Source: Nitrosospira multiformis (lineage in GTDB: Bacteria; Pseudomonadota; Gammaproteobacteria; Burkholderiales; Nitrosomonadaceae). From it: a DNA stretch of 64,000 nt. Positions 59,814-64,000 of the stretch are shown in pieces (position 1 is the first letter of the stretch; the number at the start of each line of letters is the position of its first letter). The notes beneath the pieces are model-generated. The model did no database searches. It saw only the letters and a program-made list of their open reading frames with translations, and was not told where the DNA came from. The stretch is taken from positions 224,713-288,712 of the forward strand of contig NZ_QAOK01000001.1 of the NCBI RefSeq assembly GCF_003050865.1, read 5' to 3'. Position numbers and translations under genes: made by a program.

Positions 59814-60863
59814 ATGAAAAATCTGTTATTGCAAGAAAGCACCGTTACATGCGATTCCGGCGAGAAAAATCCGTCCGCTCTGCCGCTCGATGTTACTGTT
59901 GTCATCGCTGCTTATAACCGGTCCAAACTCATAACGCGTGCGCTTGACAGCGTACGCAATCAGATAAGATGGCCAAAAGAGATAATTGTCGTAGACGACG
60001 CTTCAACCGATAATACCGCCGAGGTTGTCAGTGAATGGAGTGATCGTCACGTATTCCCTGTTCGAGTGGTCAAGCTCACAAGGAACGCTGGCCCCGCTGC
60101 CGCTCGCAACAGGGGAATAGAGCTCGCGCGCACTGCTTACGTAGCGTTTCTCGATTCCGATGACGAGCACGTGCCAACCACGCTGACCAGGCTTGTTCCA
60201 CTACTCGATACATATCCCGATGCAGTGCTGAGCTTCGCCGATGCAACGGTGGTGACACCCAGTGAAGTAGAACAGCACGCCCTGGTTGCGCGCTACATCG
60301 ACCTCAAGCGTGATGCAATTCCCGTGCAGGATGGCTCGGTCTATCAATTATCAGATGCAAAGTCGAAGCTGTTGAATGGAAGCATCATTCCCACTTGCAC
60401 TTCCTGCTTTAGACGCGTCGCGGCACTTCGGGCAGGGGGAATGCCGGCGGCCTTCCGTTCTGGAGAGGATTGGCTTTTCTGGCTACGCCTCAGCCAGGAA
60501 GGCTTGTTCATGTTCCAACTCGACGATCTTGCATACATTCACAGGCATGAAAATAACCTTACTCATCCCAAGTATAGCGAGTTCATTGCGTGCCAAAGCG
60601 TCAAGGCATGTCTTCAGTTATTAATCGGGGAGAATGACATTGTCCTCACAGATAGGCAGCGCGAGAAGACAGATCAGCATTTGATGAAAAATATCCGTTC
60701 GTGGCGCTATCATTTGTCCAGGCTCGGCATAAAAGCTTATATTGACGGCCTGGAGAACCTTGCGGCGGACTGCCCCGCACTAATTACAAAACTGCGTCTC
60801 TCATCCGATCCGAGGAGTCTGCTTCGTGCCATCTATTATTCGTTTCGTGGCACTCCAAAATGA
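59814..60863 (+). CDS. Family 2 glycosyltransferase
   Basis: 349 residues. GT-A fold with VTVVIAAYNRSKLITRALDS, IIVVDDASTDNTAEVV and the DxD-like FLDSDDE. GMPAAFRSGEDWLFWLRLSQ is typical of the acceptor side. There is no TM helix, so it acts at the inner face of the membrane. It probably adds a sugar to the repeat unit handled by the next gene's flippase. It starts 86 bases after the AsnB-like gene. Confidence 0.93.
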   Translation: MKNLLLQESTVTCDSGEKNPSALPLDVTVVIAAYNRSKLITRALDSVRNQIRWPKEIIVVDDASTDNTAEVVSEWSDRHVFPVRVVKLTRNAGPAAARNRGIELARTAYVAFLDSDDEHVPTTLTRLVPLLDTYPDAVLSFADATVVTPSEVEQHALVARYIDLKRDAIPVQDGSVYQLSDAKSKLLNGSIIPTCTSCFRRVAALRAGGMPAAFRSGEDWLFWLRLSQEGLFMFQLDDLAYIHRHENNLTHPKYSEFIACQSVKACLQLLIGENDIVLTDRQREKTDQHLMKNIRSWRYHLSRLGIKAYIDGLENLAADCPALITKLRLSSDPRSLLRAIYYSFRGTPK

Positions 60864-60951
60864 ATTGAAGTATTCAAAATACCCTCCCGCGGTGAGGAAT
60901 CGTTGATTCCAACCCGATACTTCACGTTATCCTACCAAAAAAACTATCCAT

Positions 60952-62448
60952 ATGAATGTTCGCCGATCACTGGGAATCAGTGGACTGGCTGAGATAGCCA
61001 CCTTCTTATTTTCGCTGCTAAGTGCAATTGTTGTTTCACGGCTTCTAAGACCGGATGAGATAGGAGTTTTTTCGGTTGCTGTCTCAGTCATAGCGTTTGC
61101 GCACATACTGCGCGAATTCGGTGTAGGCCAATATCTCGTCCAGCTACATGAGGTTACACGGCGGCACTTGCGCGCAATATTCACCGTTATGCTGCTAATT
61201 TCCTGGAGCATGGCGGCATTGCTCTTCATCCTTAAAGATCCCCTGGCCGCGTTCTATGCGCATGCGGGAATTGCCCAGGTATTGGCCTTGCTTGCAATTA
61301 ATTTCGTGGTGCTTCCATTCGGTTCGCCTATTCTCGCGTTACTGAAGCGTCAAATGGAGTTTGGAAAAGTGGCGGCGGTAAGTCTCACCAGTACTTGCGT
61401 ACAAGTCACCGTTACCATCACTACAGCATGGGCCGGAGAGAGCTATCTGAGCATGGCTTGGGGATCGATCGCTGGCAATCTCACAACAGTAACGCTCTTA
61501 TCCCTTCTTCGTCCTGAGTACGCTTTACTGCTTCCGACGAGAAAGGGTCTCTGTGAAGTACTGGGTTTTGGTTCAAAATCAAGTATTACTTATATTGTGG
61601 CAGAACTGGGGGCAGGCGGCCCGGATCTTATACTTGGTCGAACACTCGGGTTCGACGCAGTTGCATTCTTTAGTCGTGCAGCAAGTCTTACCAATATGGT
61701 GATAGCAAAATTTGTCGGAGTGTTTCGCCAAGTTTATTTTCCTGCTCTTGCTCAGGGTGTTAGAGAGGGAGGTAACGCAGCAGAACTTTATTATCGATCG
61801 ACTTCTCTCTTGGTAGGCATCATTGCACCCCTCATAGCCGTCTTGACCCTCCTTGCTGACTTTTTGATCCTGTTTCTGTTTGGCGAACAATGGCAAAAAT
61901 CTGCGAGCCTTGCAATTGTTCTATGTGCAGCAGAAATCTTTCGAACGCCGACTCTTCTTGCTGCCCCCACGTTAATAGCGTGTGGCCATATTAGCGCCGT
62001 AATGCGTTGCCAAATCTTCATACAAGCTTTCTTTTTATTTCTCCTTTGCCTTTCGATCTGGTTGCCCTTGGAGTATCTTGTTTATTGTTTGATTTTGGCT
62101 CGTATATATGAAATGCTGGTTTACTTACAAGCGCTTAATAGAAACTTTGGCGTCACTCTGTCCCGCTTCTGGCTGAGTTCGTGGAAAAGTTATTTCTTGG
62201 TACCCTTCGCGGCTGCAGGTCCAGTATTGCTGCGCAATTTTACTCAACCTGATCAGTTCGGCATTCCGATCGCGCTTTTCCTGTTGCTCTCCGGACTACT
62301 TGGAACCATAGGCCTCTTGCTAGGTATTTTCATAACCCAACATTCTCTCCAAGAGGAAATTTACCGTTTACTCCCTTCGTCCGTAAGGAGAAAAGCAGGA
62401 AAACTCTTCAAAACTACCCAGAAAGACACCAAACTCCCAATATTGTAA
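60952..62448 (+). CDS. Wzx-like lipopolysaccharide/polysaccharide flippase
   Basis: 498 residues, about twelve to fourteen TM helices of the MOP superfamily. N-terminal ISGLAEIATFLFSLLSAIVV, SRLLRPDEIGVFSVAVSVIA and FGSKSSITYIVAELGAGGPD are family landmarks. It would move the undecaprenyl-linked repeat unit to the periplasm for the ligase encoded at 54.3 kb. 88 bases after the glycosyltransferase. Confidence 0.92.
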   Translation: MNVRRSLGISGLAEIATFLFSLLSAIVVSRLLRPDEIGVFSVAVSVIAFAHILREFGVGQYLVQLHEVTRRHLRAIFTVMLLISWSMAALLFILKDPLAAFYAHAGIAQVLALLAINFVVLPFGSPILALLKRQMEFGKVAAVSLTSTCVQVTVTITTAWAGESYLSMAWGSIAGNLTTVTLLSLLRPEYALLLPTRKGLCEVLGFGSKSSITYIVAELGAGGPDLILGRTLGFDAVAFFSRAASLTNMVIAKFVGVFRQVYFPALAQGVREGGNAAELYYRSTSLLVGIIAPLIAVLTLLADFLILFLFGEQWQKSASLAIVLCAAEIFRTPTLLAAPTLIACGHISAVMRCQIFIQAFFLFLLCLSIWLPLEYLVYCLILARIYEMLVYLQALNRNFGVTLSRFWLSSWKSYFLVPFAAAGPVLLRNFTQPDQFGIPIALFLLLSGLLGTIGLLLGIFITQHSLQEEIYRLLPSSVRRKAGKLFKTTQKDTKLPIL

Positions 62449-62653
62449 TGGTCAAATAAATTTTAGACATTACGATAGGTAGATATTGCCGTAACTGCGC
62501 CACTGGCACCTATAATAATACCCCTTGAGATGAACGGGGCAGCGATAACCGCAGTACGGACAGTGCTCTGCCTGTGCTGATAATAGCAGGCATAGTTGAT
62601 CTGTTCAGAACCGACCAATTAGCATTTCTTATAGCTCATAGGTAGGATGTCGA

Positions 62654-63688
62654 ATGAAAAGAGCAATTAGGTTGATGCTAGAAAAAATTTTAAGAACATT
62701 TGGAGGTAACGTGGGTTATCGTCTGGTCCGCGAGATCTCCTACAGTCGGGATGGCCGCTGTCTGGCAATACCATGGATGGATGCAGACTCCCAACTAAAA
62801 GAAAAGACGATCGACCTAAATTATCAAATAGAGAACCAAAGCTGTCCCTTTTGTAATGATAATAGGGAGAAGAATGTACTAGTTGATCAAGTTCGTGAGG
62901 TCGGCGGTGTAAACACGAGAAAGGTGGTCTATCAATGTCCGGGCTGTGACTTTATTTTCACCAATGAAAAAAGGGGAACCCGTGGTGATTATTTCCGGAC
63001 AACACCATATCAAGACGACGTTACTGGTATAAGGCGAGATAGAGAACTCGATCTCATAAGTATTGGAATGAAGATCGCCTCCCTATCTGAGAATTGCAAC
63101 ATTCTTATTTACGGTTCAGGGAATACAAACACGCGCCAATTTCTTGTGAATAAGGGACTTAGCAACGTTTGGGCTTCAGATGTAGCAGAAAATGCCATTT
63201 ATGACGAATATACGATCAACACGGGAAAGCAACCGGATTATTTTAAAAAGGCTGGATTAAGGTTCGATCTGATAATTGCTGTTGAGGTATGGGAGCACTA
63301 CGCTCGGGAAGATATAAAGGAAGCATTTAGATGGCTTTTTGAGCATATATCCGATCGGGGCTTGTTACTTGCTACTACCAGTCTCTGGTACCCGCAAAAT
63401 TCCGACCCTATTTTTAACGCATCCAAGGAATCGGGAATTGAACAACTAAAGTGGTGGCATTATCTGCATTTTCTTGACCACACGTCCTTTTACACTGAAA
63501 AGAACATAAAGCTTATAGCCGGCGCACATGGATTTTCAGCAGAATTTGCTTACTTTTCTGATGAACGCGTCCACCGGGAAGATCCTTTCAAGCGAGCAAT
63601 TTGCATTGCTCACGATTCAAATCTCTTATTAGGGAAGAAAATCCGGAAGGAATTTAGCGGGCGCTTCCTGGATTTGTTCTACTACTGA
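62654..63688 (+). CDS. AT-rich class I methyltransferase with zinc-ribbon-like N-terminus
   Basis: 344 residues. Two CxxC motifs (CPFCNDN and CPGCDF, about residues 63 and 97) make a likely zinc site, as in the C-methyltransferases of deoxysugar pathways. The SAM-binding region is NILIYGSGNTNTRQFL, then LIIAVEVWEHYAREDI. It is clearly richer in A/T than its neighbours, suggesting recent transfer. The last residues (FSGRFLDLFYY) lie next to the IS transposase start, so the original end may have been replaced by the insertion. Substrate unknown, probably a sugar. Confidence 0.85.
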   Translation: MKRAIRLMLEKILRTFGGNVGYRLVREISYSRDGRCLAIPWMDADSQLKEKTIDLNYQIENQSCPFCNDNREKNVLVDQVREVGGVNTRKVVYQCPGCDFIFTNEKRGTRGDYFRTTPYQDDVTGIRRDRELDLISIGMKIASLSENCNILIYGSGNTNTRQFLVNKGLSNVWASDVAENAIYDEYTINTGKQPDYFKKAGLRFDLIIAVEVWEHYAREDIKEAFRWLFEHISDRGLLLATTSLWYPQNSDPIFNASKESGIEQLKWWHYLHFLDHTSFYTEKNIKLIAGAHGFSAEFAYFSDERVHREDPFKRAICIAHDSNLLLGKKIRKEFSGRFLDLFYY

Positions 63689-63707
63689 TGAGCGAGCTCT
63701 TTTTTCG

Positions 63708-64000
63708 ATGCCCCGATTGCTGCTCAGTGACGAGCATTGGTCGAAGCTGCACAAGATTCTGCTGCAGAAGACCATATACGACAAGCCTGATCTGCGCATG
63801 ACCGTCGAGGCCATGCTCTACCGGATACGTACAGGCTGCCCCTGGCGGGATCTGCCCCAGGCGTGTGGCTGCTGGAACAGAATTTACAAGCGCTTCAATG
63901 CCTGGTCTGCCGCAGGCAAGTGGATCGAGATTTTCAAGGCGCTCGTGGTTGAACCTGACCTGGGCTTTTACCGATGGCAGTCATGCCAGCGCACATCAGC
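63708..64000 (+). mobile_element. IS5-family insertion sequence, 5' part, transposase orfA then frame switch
   Basis: The ATG at 63708 opens MPRLLLSDEHWSKLHKILLQ with TGCPWRDLPQACGCWNRIYK, the N-terminus of IS5/IS427-type transposases (DUF4096). At about 63960 the match moves to the +1 frame, where WAFTDGSHASAHQ contains the first DDE aspartate. This is either the usual programmed frameshift between orfA and orfB or decay. The element runs off the window. The left terminal repeat is not identified. Confidence 0.85.

Overview
The window reads as the chromosome of a Gram-negative betaproteobacterium. The gene set and the dispersed 'VIPAKAGIQ'-type repeats fit an ammonia oxidiser of the Nitrosomonadaceae (Nitrosospira-like). 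That placement is an inference: no amo, hao or rRNA gene lies in the window. Base composition looks moderate (near 53% G+C by eye). AT-richer stretches occur in the toxin-antitoxin region near 27 kb and in the polysaccharide region after 57 kb.

Layout. 1-13.3 kb is mostly housekeeping: a partial methyltransferase, lgt, ilvD, a DUF255 thioredoxin-fold protein, a small periplasmic cytochrome c, a YdcF/ElyC-like protein, an OsmC-like protein, coq7, a serine/threonine dehydratase-like enzyme, a GlcF-like Fe-S protein, a CBS-pair protein, a MidA-type methyltransferase and a pteridine-reductase-like SDR. 13.3-24.2 kb is one tightly packed minus-strand operon encoding a complete alternative chemosensory pathway (cheW, cheR-TPR, cheW, mcp, cheA-REC, cheB). 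It ends in a REC-GAF-GAF-GGDEF-EAL response regulator whose GGDEF motif is degenerate and whose EAL domain looks intact. The gene set matches the Wsp system, but the output looks like c-di-GMP breakdown rather than synthesis. A decayed EAL fragment lies just downstream. 24.2-29 kb is loose accessory DNA with a 13-bp perfect hairpin, a PAS-like remnant, an exported MsrA-Trx-MsrB fusion, a RelBE-like toxin-antitoxin pair and several small orphan ORFs.

29-51.2 kb is core again: gatCAB (minus) diverging from mreBCD-mrdA-rodA-rlpA (plus, cell-wall elongation), an unrecognised 310-residue protein, then glmS, glmU and the full atpIBEFHAGDC operon (all minus). A 19-bp-arm terminator lies between atpC and glmU. 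These genes link energy supply, UDP-GlcNAc supply, lateral wall synthesis and Asn/Gln-tRNA amidation.

51.6-64 kb is a surface-polysaccharide and exported-protein region. It holds a frameshifted gene that looks like a PEP-CTERM protein, a DUF3565-DUF1971 fusion, a polysaccharide deacetylase, an exosortase-A-type O-glycosylation ligase, an MBL-fold hydrolase, an asparagine-synthase-like protein without the usual catalytic Cys, a GT2 glycosyltransferase, a Wzx-like flippase and an AT-rich zinc-ribbon methyltransferase. Mobile DNA here is a 111-bp MITE with TTAG target duplications and an IS5-family transposase running off the right edge. I saw no tRNA, rRNA or CRISPR array. The best candidates for something unusual are the Wsp-like operon with a phosphodiesterase output and the polysaccharide/PEP-CTERM region with its odd AsnB-like and MBL-fold members.
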